14,738 nucleotides of DNA, from assembly GCA_937894775.1 (NCBI GenBank), contig CALAXC010000364.1, forward strand, positions 1 to 14,738, read 5' to 3'. The notes below the pieces were generated by a model. The model saw only the letters and a list, made by a program, of their open reading frames with translations, searched no databases and was not told the DNA's origin. Position 1 is the first letter of the stretch; the number at the start of each line of letters is the position of its first letter. The position numbers and the translations under genes are program-made. Positions 1-6,750 of this stretch are shown here, in pieces. The stretch comes from an uncultured Clostridia bacterium. GTDB taxonomy: Bacteria > Bacillota > Clostridia > Oscillospirales > CAG-272.

Positions 1-490
1 TTTCGCCATATGAGCCGTCGTCTGTCATGACGATGAGTTTATCTGAAATATTTCTGAATTCTTCTTCTAAAATAACAAGGTCTTTATTTCTGAAACCGAT
101 AATGCTTGTAACCGAAGCACCGAGTTTTTTGAATTCTTCTGCAACGGGCATAGCAATAGCACATCCTACCCCACCGCCTATGATGCAGACATTCTTTATG
201 CCTTCTGTGTGTGTGGGTGTTCCCAAAGGTCCTGCAAAATCGGAGATATACTCGCCTTCGTTCTTTTCAGCAAGTTTCAAAGTTGTTGCGCCTACTGTCT
301 GAAAAATAATCTTTACTGTTTTATTTTCTTTATCTGTTCCCGCAACTGTGAGGGGAATTCTCTCTCCTTCTTCGTCAACGCGGAGAATTATGAACTGACC
401 TGCTTTTGCCTTATTGGCAACGAGAGGCGCTTCGATTTCCATCTGTGTAACGCTTTTATTAAGAACTTTCTTTGTAGCTATCCTATACAT
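1..490 (-). CDS. nfnA: NfnA/SudB-type FAD/NAD-binding electron-transfer subunit, 3' end cut by window edge
   Basis: The first 163 residues of a ferredoxin-NADP reductase-like flavoprotein are present; the gene runs off the left edge. Visible motifs: ERIPLTVAG (R44-P46-T48, the RxPxS/T-type FAD-binding strand), GPLGTP at 87-92, and the nucleotide-binding loop GGGVGCAIA at 105-113. This matches the family annotated as sulfide/dihydroorotate dehydrogenase-like FAD/NAD-binding protein, subunit A of the NADH-dependent reduced ferredoxin:NADP+ oxidoreductase (NfnAB), a cytosolic bifurcating enzyme. The family usually has about 280 residues and ends with a Cys-rich [2Fe-2S] segment, which would lie outside. 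The start is ATG at 490, with AAGGAAG (501-507) ten bases upstream. A weak TATAAT lies at 572-577 (minus strand) without a clear -35. The partner nfnB would be expected immediately beyond the edge. Alternatives: PyrK-like or hydrogenase-associated subunit; no pyrD context is visible. Confidence 0.85.
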   Translation of the reverse strand, partial: MYRIATKKVLNKSVTQMEIEAPLVANKAKAGQFIILRVDEEGERIPLTVAGTDKENKTVKIIFQTVGATTLKLAEKNEGEYISDFAGPLGTPTHTEGIKNVCIIGGGVGCAIAMPVAEEFKKLGASVTSIIGFRNKDLVILEEEFRNISDKLIVMTDDGSYGE

Positions 491-595
491 TCCGATTACA
501 CTTCCTTTTCAAAAGAATTCTTCTTTTTTACAATTCTCTGCTTTTGGAGAAAAAATACACAAAGGTACAGAATTATAAAAAATGTTCCCGATTAA

Positions 596-629
596 AAAAT
601 CCGCCGAGCGTAACAGTCCGGCGGATTTT
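596..629 (-). terminator. Rho-independent terminator of gap
   Basis: A perfect 11-bp stem (AAAATCCGCCG at 596-606 with CGGCGGATTTT at 619-629) has a 12-nt loop. Read on the minus strand it is followed by a run of six T (complement of 594-599). It lies 20 bases after the gap stop and separates gap from the nfnA-like gene. Confidence 0.9.
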
Positions 630-649
630 CTGCTTTCGGTTAAATAAAC

Positions 650-1669
650 TTATGCAAGTTCAGCAAAGTACTTGATTGTTCTTACCATCTGGCTTGTGTA
701 TGAGTTTTCGTTGTCATACCATGAAACAACCTGAACTTCGTAGAGATCGTCAGAGATCTTTGAAACCATTGTCTGTGTAGCATCAAAGAGTGAGCCGTAC
801 TTCATGCCGATAACGTCTGAAGAAACGATTTCATCTGTGTTGTAGCCGAATGATTCTGAAGCAGCAGCCTTCATAGCAGCGTTGATGCCTTCCTTAGTAA
901 CGTCAGCACCCTTAACTACAGCTGTGAGGATTGTTGTTGAACCTGTAGGAACAGGAACTCTCTGTGCTGAGCCGATGAGCTTGCCGTTGAGTTCAGGAAT
1001 TACGAGGCCGATAGCCTTAGCAGCACCTGTTGAGTTAGGAACGATGTTAGCAGCACCTGCTCTTGCTCTTCTGAGGTCGCCCTTTCTGTGAGGACCGTCG
1101 AGGATCATCTGGTCGCCTGTGTAAGCGTGGATTGTGCTCATGATACCGCTCTGGATAGGAGCATAATCGTTGAGAGCCTTAGCCATAGGAGCGAGGCAGT
1201 TTGTTGTACAAGAAGCAGCCGAGATGATCTTATCATCAGCGGTAAGAGTCTTCTCATTTACAGAGTAAACGATAGTCTTGAGGTCTTTTCCTGCGGGAGC
1301 AGAAATAACAACCTTCTTTGCACCTGCATTGATGTGAGCCATAGACTTCTCTGTAGAGCAGTAGAAACCTGTGCACTCGAGAACTACATCAACACCAAGC
1401 TCTGCCCAAGGACAGTTTGCAGCGTCCTTCTCAGCATAGATCTTGAGAACCTTACCGTCAACGGTAATCGTGTTTGCCTCATCATCAGCAACAACTGTGT
1501 GACCCTCGTAACGACCCTGAGCGGTGTCGTACTTAAGAAGGTGAGCAAGCATAGAAGCCTTTGTAAGGTCGTTGATAGCAACAATCTCGTAACCCTCAGC
1601 GCCAAACATCTGTCTGAATGCAAGACGGCCGATACGGCCAAAGCCGTTAATAGCAACTTTTACTGACAT
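650..1669 (-). CDS. gap: Glyceraldehyde-3-phosphate dehydrogenase, type I
   Basis: Oxidises and phosphorylates glyceraldehyde-3-phosphate to 1,3-bisphosphoglycerate with NAD+, in cytosolic glycolysis. The protein has 339 residues, the normal length. The N-terminal Rossmann motif NGFGRIGR (8-15) is followed by AINDL with D34, the acidic residue expected for NAD rather than NADP preference. The catalytic motif ASCTTNCLAP gives nucleophile C154, and H181 in STIHAYTGDQ is the general base. The C-terminal SWYDNENSYTSQMV block is of the form common in Clostridia. The start ATG is preceded by GGAGG at 1679-1683. It is monocistronic: its own promoter lies upstream and a terminator follows at 596-629. 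No cggR, pgk or tpi neighbour is present, unlike many Firmicutes glycolytic operons. Confidence 0.97.
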   Translation of the reverse strand: MSVKVAINGFGRIGRLAFRQMFGAEGYEIVAINDLTKASMLAHLLKYDTAQGRYEGHTVVADDEANTITVDGKVLKIYAEKDAANCPWAELGVDVVLECTGFYCSTEKSMAHINAGAKKVVISAPAGKDLKTIVYSVNEKTLTADDKIISAASCTTNCLAPMAKALNDYAPIQSGIMSTIHAYTGDQMILDGPHRKGDLRRARAGAANIVPNSTGAAKAIGLVIPELNGKLIGSAQRVPVPTGSTTILTAVVKGADVTKEGINAAMKAAASESFGYNTDEIVSSDVIGMKYGSLFDATQTMVSKISDDLYEVQVVSWYDNENSYTSQMVRTIKYFAELA

Positions 1670-1716
1670 AATAAAAATCCTCCATTTTTATATAAAAAAT
1701 TTTTTCTTTACTATAA

Positions 1717-1732
1717 GGAAGCCCCTGCTCCC
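1717..1732 (-). promoter_or_regulatory. 5' leader hairpin of gap mRNA
   Basis: On the minus strand GGGAGC-AGGG-GCTTCC forms a six-pair hairpin (one G-U pair) that starts about 5-10 nt from the predicted transcription start. Hairpins this close to a 5' end often stabilise abundant mRNAs; that role is inferred. No riboswitch or T-box architecture is visible. Confidence 0.35.
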
Positions 1733-1742
1733 TCGATTATAT

Positions 1743-1771
1743 ATTTTATAACATTTTTACAAAATATTCAA
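1743..1771 (-). promoter_or_regulatory. Sigma-A promoter of gap
   Basis: Minus strand: -35 TTGAAT (complement of 1766-1771), 17-bp spacer, -10 TAAAAT (complement of 1743-1748). It lies about 75 bp before the gap start codon. The flanking sequence is very AT-rich, so the exact -10 register is uncertain (an overlapping TATAAA is one alternative). Confidence 0.6.
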
Positions 1772-1964
1772 GTCTTTTTTTACGTTTTGTTTAAAATTTG
1801 TACGGTTGCACTATTTTTTGTTTATTTTTTGACAATTATCATAAATTTTACCGATAAGTTCGCTAACAAATAATATTACAATCAAACTATTACAAAATTA
1901 CAAATAAGCAAACTATGTATAATAAATCGTATAAATATTTTAAATTCTTTGAAAATAGGGGTTT

Positions 1965-2003
1965 GGGGGAAGAAAGCTTTCTTTTAAGAAAGTTTCTTCC
2001 CCC
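1965..2003. repeat. Long imperfect palindrome downstream of gdhA
   Basis: Outer stem GGGGGAAGAAA (1965-1975) pairs with TTTCTTCCCCC (1993-2003). An inner stem CTTTCTT (1977-1983) pairs with AAGAAAG (1986-1992) around a TT loop, leaving one bulged G at 1976. The hairpin has 18 pairs but no T-run on either strand, so it is not a textbook terminator. It sits 16 bases after the gdhA stop and could act as an mRNA 3' end stabiliser or be a copy of a dispersed palindromic repeat. Confidence 0.6.
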
Positions 2004-2019
2004 CAAATAAATCCACTTA

Positions 2020-3372
2020 TTATACCACGCCCTGAGCCTTCATTGCGTCAGCTACCTTAATGAAGCCCGCAATATTAGCACCTGCAACAAGATCGTCGCC
2101 AAGTCCATACTTATTAGCGGCAGCTACAGAGTTATTAAAGATATTCTTCATAATACCCTTAAGCTTCTCGTCAACTTCCTCTGCAGTCCAGCTATAACGC
2201 ATAGAGTTCTGGGACATCTCAAGACCTGAAACGGCAACACCGCCTGCATTAACAGCCTTAGAAGGAGCAACGATAACACCGTTTGCTTTAAGATATGCAA
2301 TAGCCTCGTTAGTTGTAGGCATATTGGAAACCTCAACATAATACTTAAGACCGTTTGCAACCATCATTTCAGCTTCCTTCATATCAACCTCGTTCTGAGT
2401 AGCGCAAGGCATAAGAATATCAGCCTTTACGCCCCAAGGCTTCTGCTTCGGAAAGAACTCTACACCGAACTTATCAGCATAGTCCTCTACTCTGTTACGG
2501 CAAGATGCACGCATTTCGAGCATAAAGTCGATCTTTTCGGGAGTGTTGATACCGTCGGGATCGTAAACATATCCGTCAGGACCTGAAATAGTAACTACCT
2601 TTGCTCCAAGCTCGGTAGCCTTCTTAACTGTTCCCCATGCAACGTTACCGAAACCGGAGATAGCTATTGTCTTACCCTTTATAGAGTCACCGAAATAATT
2701 GAGCATTTCAACAGTATAGTAAACTGCGCCAAAGCCTGTAGCTTCAGGACGGATGAGCGAACCGCCGTAAGGAAGTCCCTTACCTGTAAGAACGCCTGTG
2801 AACTCGTCACGAAGTCTCTTATACTGACCGAAGAGGTAACCTACCTCACGCGCACCAACACCGATATCACCTGCGGGAACGTCTGTGTCAGGACCGATAT
2901 ATTTCTGAAGCTCGGTCATAAAGCTCTGGCAGAAACGCATAACCTCTGCGTCAGACTTACCCTGAGGATCGAAGTCGGAACCACCCTTACCGCCGCCCAT
3001 AGGGAGAGATGTAAGAGAATTCTTAAATGTCTGCTCAAATCCAAGGAACTTGATAATGCTCTCGTTTACAGAAGGATGGAAACGAAGTCCGCCCTTATAA
3101 GGACCGATAGCACTGTTAAACTGAATACGGAAACCGCGGTTTACCTGAACGTTACCCTTATCGTCAACCCACGGAACACGGAACTTGATAATTCTTTCGG
3201 GCTCTACCATTCTTTCGATAACACCGCTTGTAATATACTCGGGATTGCTCTCAAGTACGGGCTCGATAGATTCGAGAACCTCTTTTACTGTCTGATGGAA
3301 CTCAGGCTCGTTGGGATTTCTCTTCTCAACTCTTGCCATAAGCTCATTAAGATACTGATTTTTAAAGCTCAT
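2020..3372 (-). CDS. gdhA: Glutamate dehydrogenase, hexameric; coenzyme residues of the NAD+ type
   Basis: Interconverts glutamate and 2-oxoglutarate plus ammonia in the cytosol. The 450 residues match the bacterial hexameric GDH family. Visible substrate-site residues: K93 in PYKGGLRFHP, K117 in EQTFKNS, catalytic K129 in PMGGGKGGSDFDP, D169 in DVPAGDIGVG and S382 in GVAVSGLEM. The Rossmann loop is SGFGNVAWG (239-247). At the end of the next strand it reads TISGPDGY, so F241, P265 and D266 occupy the positions of F238, P262 and D263 in the NAD+-specific enzyme of Clostridium symbiosum. I therefore infer NAD+ preference, although annotation pipelines usually label this family NADP-specific. 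The start ATG has AGGAAGG at 3381-3387. It is monocistronic, with a consensus promoter upstream. Confidence 0.95.
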   Translation of the reverse strand: MSFKNQYLNELMARVEKRNPNEPEFHQTVKEVLESIEPVLESNPEYITSGVIERMVEPERIIKFRVPWVDDKGNVQVNRGFRIQFNSAIGPYKGGLRFHPSVNESIIKFLGFEQTFKNSLTSLPMGGGKGGSDFDPQGKSDAEVMRFCQSFMTELQKYIGPDTDVPAGDIGVGAREVGYLFGQYKRLRDEFTGVLTGKGLPYGGSLIRPEATGFGAVYYTVEMLNYFGDSIKGKTIAISGFGNVAWGTVKKATELGAKVVTISGPDGYVYDPDGINTPEKIDFMLEMRASCRNRVEDYADKFGVEFFPKQKPWGVKADILMPCATQNEVDMKEAEMMVANGLKYYVEVSNMPTTNEAIAYLKANGVIVAPSKAVNAGGVAVSGLEMSQNSMRYSWTAEEVDEKLKGIMKNIFNNSVAAANKYGLGDDLVAGANIAGFIKVADAMKAQGVV

Positions 3373-3454
3373 TGTGATTACCTTCCTAAATCAAAAATTT
3401 ATTTCCCTTTTAAATTTGCAAGTTTGCATTTCTAAAATTTCAAATATTGAACTT

Positions 3455-3483
3455 ATTATAGCACAAACACCCTATATTGTCAA
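3455..3483 (-). promoter_or_regulatory. Perfect-consensus sigma-A promoter of gdhA
   Basis: Minus strand: TTGACA (complement of 3478-3483), exactly 17 bp, TATAAT (complement of 3455-3460). Both hexamers match the consensus fully, so strong, near-constitutive transcription is likely. The predicted leader is about 75 nt. Confidence 0.9.
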
Positions 3484-3494
3484 TAAAATTTGAT

Positions 3495-3527
3495 AAAAAA
3501 AGTCTTGGAACTTTCCAAGACTTTTTT
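3495..3527 (-). terminator. Rho-independent terminator of serCA
   Basis: AAAAAAGTCTTGGAA (3496-3510) pairs perfectly with TTCCAAGACTTTTTT (3513-3527). On the minus strand the right arm of the stem runs into seven T. It starts five bases after the serA stop codon and ends just before the gdhA -35 box, cleanly separating the two units. Confidence 0.93.
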
Positions 3528-3531
3528 AAAA

Positions 3532-4680
3532 TCAAATCGCATAAGCTCTGTAAACAGAGTCAAGCGCTGCTATATTAGCTGCTGCCGCAGTTGCGTCACC
3601 GTTTACGTCGATGATAGTATATGCGTTTTCGCCTCTTGCCTTACTTGCAATACCTACTATTGCAACACCTGCCGCGGCTGTAATGTCGGCAACGAGTGTA
3701 TCGGTTGCAGCAGAGAGAACACAGATTCTTGCATCTCCGCTTCTTGCCATAGATACGTTTGCAAAGTTCACACTGTTCTTAATGTTTCCGTTACGAAGGA
3801 AATCGTCAAGCTGAAGAGCAGCCATAACAGCACAGTTATCCTCTGATTCTGCGGTAGACGCTCCGAGGTGAGGAATAGCAACTATTCCCTCTACTCCTAC
3901 AGTTTCTTCTGTCGGGAAATCGGTTACGTATTTTGCAACCTTACCGTCGGCAATAGCCGCCTTAATATCTGCATTATTAACAAGATCTGCACGTGCAAGA
4001 TTTATAATTCTTACGCCGTTCTTCATTGTTGCTATAGACTCTGCATTGATCATTCCCTTTGTATCCTTAGTTGCGGGAACGTGAAGAGAAATATAGTCAG
4101 CCTTTTCGAAAACTTCAGCAAAGGTTGCCGCCTTCTCAACTGCGGGATCAAGCTTCCAAGCAGCATCTACACTCATAAAGGGATCGCATCCAACGACCTT
4201 CATTCCAAGTGCAATACCTGCATTCGCAACGAGCGCACCTATTGCGCCAAGACCGATAATTCCAAGTGTTTTGCCCTTTACTTCCACACCCGCAAACTTA
4301 GACTTGCCAGCCTCTACAGCCTTTGCAACGCCTTCGGTTCCCGCAAGTGTTTCCGCCCATTTCATAGCGCCCGCTATATCACGGGAAGCAAGCATAAGCG
4401 CACAAACAGCAAGCTCCTTAACTCCATTTGCGTTAGCACCCGGAGTATTGAACACAACTATTCCCTCTTTTGCGCAACGGTCAACGGGAATATTGTTTAC
4501 ACCCGCACCCGCTCTTGCAATAGCCTTAAGCTCTGCGCCGAATATCATTTCGTGCATAGCCGCGGAACGAACCATTATCGCATCTGGATTTTCAACGTCT
4601 GTTCCCACATTGTATATATTCTTATCAAGAAGATCTGTGCCTACGGCAGCGATCTTGTTAAGACAAAGTACGTTTTTCAT
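3532..4680 (-). CDS. serA: D-3-phosphoglycerate dehydrogenase
   Basis: First step of serine synthesis: 3-phosphoglycerate to 3-phosphohydroxypyruvate with NAD+. The protein has 382 residues, shorter than the roughly 410-residue E. coli type and the long B. subtilis type. The NAD-binding domain has GIIGLGAIG (G143, G145, G148) and D166 in GCDPF, an acidic residue that favours NAD. The catalytic triad of the 2-hydroxyacid dehydrogenase family is visible: R230 in INLARADLV, E258/E259 in DFPTEE and H271 in IPHLGASTAES. Residues about 310-382 form a short C-terminal domain that looks ACT-like, so serine feedback is possible but not demonstrated. It is the second gene of a serC-serA operon, 28 bp after the serC stop, with a moderate AGAGG ribosome binding site. 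No serB is present in the window. Confidence 0.93.
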   Translation of the reverse strand: MKNVLCLNKIAAVGTDLLDKNIYNVGTDVENPDAIMVRSAAMHEMIFGAELKAIARAGAGVNNIPVDRCAKEGIVVFNTPGANANGVKELAVCALMLASRDIAGAMKWAETLAGTEGVAKAVEAGKSKFAGVEVKGKTLGIIGLGAIGALVANAGIALGMKVVGCDPFMSVDAAWKLDPAVEKAATFAEVFEKADYISLHVPATKDTKGMINAESIATMKNGVRIINLARADLVNNADIKAAIADGKVAKYVTDFPTEETVGVEGIVAIPHLGASTAESEDNCAVMAALQLDDFLRNGNIKNSVNFANVSMARSGDARICVLSAATDTLVADITAAAGVAIVGIASKARGENAYTIIDVNGDATAAAANIAALDSVYRAYAI

Positions 4681-4708
4681 AAAAAACCTCTTTCAAAATT
4701 CAAATATT

Positions 4709-5800
4709 TTACGCCTTGGGATTTTCCTCAGCAAATTTTTTCATAAAGCTTACAAGCGCTTCAACACCCTCATAAGGCATCGCATTATAGATAGATGCTC
4801 TCATTCCGCCTACAGAACGGTGTCCCTTAAGATTTTTAAGTCCTGCCTTTGCCGCTTCGCTTGCAAACTTCTTATCAAGATCAGCATCGCCCGTAACAAA
4901 GGTAACGTTCATCATTGAACGGCTTTCTTTCTTAACGGGAGCCACATAGTAGCTCTGAGAATCGAGATAATCGTAAAGAAGAGCTGCCTTCTTTTCGTTT
5001 CTCTTCTTCATTTCCTCGAGTCCACCGATGGAAAGTATCCACTCGTAAACGAGCTTAGCCATATAAATTGTATAGCAAGGGGGAGTATTGTACATAGATC
5101 CGTTTTCTGCCATAGTCTTCCACTCAAGCATCGTGGGCATCTTCTCTTCTGCATAATCAAGAAGGTCCTCACGTACTATAACAAGTGTAAGTCCTGCGGG
5201 AGCCATATTCTTCTGAGCTCCTGCGTATATCACGCCAAACTTGCTAACGTCGACCGGTTCGGAAATTATGCAGGACGACATATCTGCAACTACGGGAATA
5301 TCACCGATCTCCGGGATATAAGGATATTTTGTTCCATAGATAGTATTATTAAAGCAAATATGAAGATATGCCGCATCCTCTCTTACCATATCCTTGGTAA
5401 TAACCGGAACGTGATCAAAATTGTCATCTTTTGTAGTTGCTATGCATTTAACGTCATAGCCGAGCTTCTGAGCCTCCTTAAATGCCTTACCCGAAAACTG
5501 TCCCGACACGGCATAGTCAGCCTTACCCGTTCTCTTGATAAGATTAAGCGGAACTGCCGCAAACTGAGTAGATGCGCCGCCCTGAAGGAAGAGCACCTTA
5601 TAGTTATCCGGAATATTCATAAGCTCACGAAGCATAGCCTCCGCCGCATTTATGATCGCTTCATAATCCGGAGAACGGTGAGACATCTCCATAACCGACA
5701 TTCCGGATTCTCCGTAACAAACGAGCTCTGCCGCTGCTTTGTTAAGGACATCAATGGGAAGCATAGAAGGGCCCGCCGAAAAATTGTAAACTCTGTTCAT
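4709..5800 (-). CDS. serC: Phosphoserine aminotransferase
   Basis: Converts 3-phosphohydroxypyruvate plus glutamate to O-phosphoserine plus 2-oxoglutarate; PLP enzyme, cytosolic. The 363 residues fit the family (E. coli 362). It begins MNRVYNFSAGPSMLP, the typical N-terminus. H41-R42 (substrate phosphate/carboxylate contacts), GGAST at 74-78 (PLP phosphate region) and the PLP lysine K197 in AGAQKNMAP are all present. I chose the ATG at 5800 rather than an in-frame ATG 16 codons further upstream: GGAGG at 5811-5815 serves it and the family N-terminus starts exactly there. Cotranscribed with serA downstream; gdhA close by supplies glutamate. Confidence 0.96.
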   Translation of the reverse strand: MNRVYNFSAGPSMLPIDVLNKAAAELVCYGESGMSVMEMSHRSPDYEAIINAAEAMLRELMNIPDNYKVLFLQGGASTQFAAVPLNLIKRTGKADYAVSGQFSGKAFKEAQKLGYDVKCIATTKDDNFDHVPVITKDMVREDAAYLHICFNNTIYGTKYPYIPEIGDIPVVADMSSCIISEPVDVSKFGVIYAGAQKNMAPAGLTLVIVREDLLDYAEEKMPTMLEWKTMAENGSMYNTPPCYTIYMAKLVYEWILSIGGLEEMKKRNEKKAALLYDYLDSQSYYVAPVKKESRSMMNVTFVTGDADLDKKFASEAAKAGLKNLKGHRSVGGMRASIYNAMPYEGVEALVSFMKKFAEENPKA

Positions 5801-5854
5801 AATTAATGAACCTCCGTAAAATGAATTTATGTTTAAGAAATAAAACACAATTTT

Positions 5855-5882
5855 ATTATACTTTTTTCCACTGAAAAGTCAA
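5855..5882 (-). promoter_or_regulatory. Sigma-A promoter of serC-serA
   Basis: Minus strand: TTGACT (complement of 5877-5882), 16-bp spacer, TATAAT (complement of 5855-5860). The leader to the serC start is about 50 nt and shows no riboswitch-sized structure. Confidence 0.8.
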
Positions 5883-5932
5883 TAGCTTTTTCAAAAAATA
5901 TCTTCTATAAAAAAACTTTCTACACAAATAAC

Positions 5933-5970
5933 AAAAAGCAGACGCAAAACAAACGCAATCTGCTTTTTTT
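5933..5970. terminator. Terminator of the ThyX-like gene, potentially bidirectional
   Basis: AAAAAGCAGA (5933-5942) pairs with TCTGCTTTTT (5959-5968) around a 16-nt loop that can form a small inner GC pair. T-runs follow on both strands (seven T at 5964-5970 on plus; five on minus). The likely user is the minus-strand gene ending at 5995; no plus-strand gene feeds into it. Confidence 0.8.
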
Positions 5971-5994
5971 TACAATAACAAGATATTGAAATTA

Positions 5995-6627
5995 TTATTG
6001 GTCTTCGTTCTTCACCGCTATAAGATCACTCGCATACGGTAACGACATTATCCAATCGCAGAACACATGCCATTCGCCAAGCTTATGAGATCTGCGCGCA
6101 TAATATATGTTTATAAGATTTTCATAATTCAACGTCACCGTGCGCATCTGATTATAGCTTGTAGGCAATATCTGTATCATATTATGCCATGCCTGCTTAT
6201 TTGTTTTATCTGCGCAGAATTTTTGTCTTTCACTTTCAAGATAATCTATAACGGCATCAAGAGCTGCAAGACCACCCTCATCAAGTCTGTCATAAGAAAA
6301 ATCTTCTCTTTCAAACGTTTTAGCATGTATCTTATGCATAGTAGAACAAGAATTTGCAACAGTTCCGACTTTATATGTATCGAATTCCTTCCACCAATAA
6401 AGCGGTGCCGTTATATCTACAGAAACGAATATCTGACGCAAAAACTTTCTATGGTCACTACCTGCACGCGCAAGCTTTTTCGCAAGTGCGAGATCATTTT
6501 CGCCTAAAACATATTTTCCAGACTCGTCGTAAACACTGTCCATCCTATCCCAGCTGTTAAGAGGATTTCTTGCGCCTCTTATAGCATTTTCAAAATTCAT
6601 TACAGAGCTTCTTTCTACTTTTATCAT
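5995..6627 (-). CDS. ThyX-superfamily-like protein with a degenerate active-site signature
   Basis: A 210-residue cytosolic protein. Residues 71-100 (ITAPLYWWKEFDTYKVGTVA and following) can be laid over the ThyX stretch with the FAD/dUMP signature RHRxxS, but here the RHR position reads roughly DTY. Residues 153-190 (ILPTSYNQMRTVTLNYENL, then YYARRSHKLGEWHVF) resemble the ThyX C-terminal LP...vN..sL..f...RL..hAQwEIR block, with the final arginine replaced. From memory, such proteins are widespread in Clostridia and their phages and are annotated as FAD-dependent thymidylate synthase or hypothetical. The lost residues argue against ordinary thymidylate synthesis. Start: ATG at 6627 is spaced 7 from AAGGAG (6635-6640); the adjacent ATG at 6630 is possible. 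A longer in-frame start at 6669 would lie upstream of the ribosome binding site and is rejected. Single-gene unit with its own promoter and terminator. Confidence 0.7.
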   Translation of the reverse strand: MIKVERSSVMNFENAIRGARNPLNSWDRMDSVYDESGKYVLGENDLALAKKLARAGSDHRKFLRQIFVSVDITAPLYWWKEFDTYKVGTVANSCSTMHKIHAKTFEREDFSYDRLDEGGLAALDAVIDYLESERQKFCADKTNKQAWHNMIQILPTSYNQMRTVTLNYENLINIYYARRSHKLGEWHVFCDWIMSLPYASDLIAVKNEDQ

Positions 6628-6659
6628 CATAAAACTCCTTTTTTTCAACGTTTTATAAT

Positions 6660-6688
6660 AATATAACATATTTTAGTTAAAAAGTCAA
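6660..6688 (-). promoter_or_regulatory. Sigma-A promoter of the ThyX-like gene
   Basis: Minus strand: TTGACT (complement of 6683-6688), 17-bp spacer, TATATT (complement of 6660-6665). Its -35 box directly abuts the -35 box of the divergent plus-strand promoter. Confidence 0.75.
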
Positions 6689-6697
6689 TTGACTTTT
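6680..6697. promoter_or_regulatory. 18-bp palindrome shared by two divergent -35 boxes
   Basis: AAAAGTCAATTGACTTTT is a perfect palindrome. It contains TTGACT on each strand, abutting at the central AATT. RNA polymerase could hardly occupy both promoters at once, and a dimeric regulator bound here would control both genes. The palindrome could also simply follow from two consensus -35 boxes placed back to back with symmetric A/T flanks. Confidence 0.6.
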
Positions 6698-6717
6698 CAC
6701 ATATTGTATGGTAATAT
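6689..6717 (+). promoter_or_regulatory. Sigma-A promoter of the aminotransferase gene
   Basis: TTGACT at 6689-6694, 17-bp spacer, TAATAT at 6712-6717, preceded by TGG, which supplies an extended -10 (TGn). A TATAAT at 6715-6720 overlaps but would need a 20-bp spacer. Predicted transcription start is near 6724, so translation must begin at 6751 rather than at the ATG at 6721. Confidence 0.72.
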
Positions 6718-6750
6718 AATATGAAAAGATATTTTTTGAGGAGATACACA

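Larger units (their letters stand above)
1670..2019. other. 350-bp non-coding gap between gdhA and gap
   Basis: This AT-rich intergenic stretch holds, from right to left, the large hairpin after gdhA (1965-2003), about 190 bp with no open reading frame or convincing structure (1772-1964), then the gap promoter, leader hairpin and ribosome binding site. I looked for a Rex-type operator and a convincing gdhA terminator with a T-run and found neither. Confidence 0.7.

Noticed and set aside
27..595. Plus-strand open frames over the left edge
   Set aside because: They are antisense to the nfnA-like gene, whose minus-strand frame carries clear FAD and NAD motifs.
1772..1964. Rex-type redox operator before gap
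   Set aside because: Only half-sites such as TTGTTA (minus strand, near 1865) are seen; no TTGTTAA...TTAACAA dyad exists.
6721..6750. Upstream in-frame ATG for the aminotransferase
   Set aside because: It touches the -10 region and precedes the ribosome binding site; the ATG at 6751 has GAGGAG at the right spacing.
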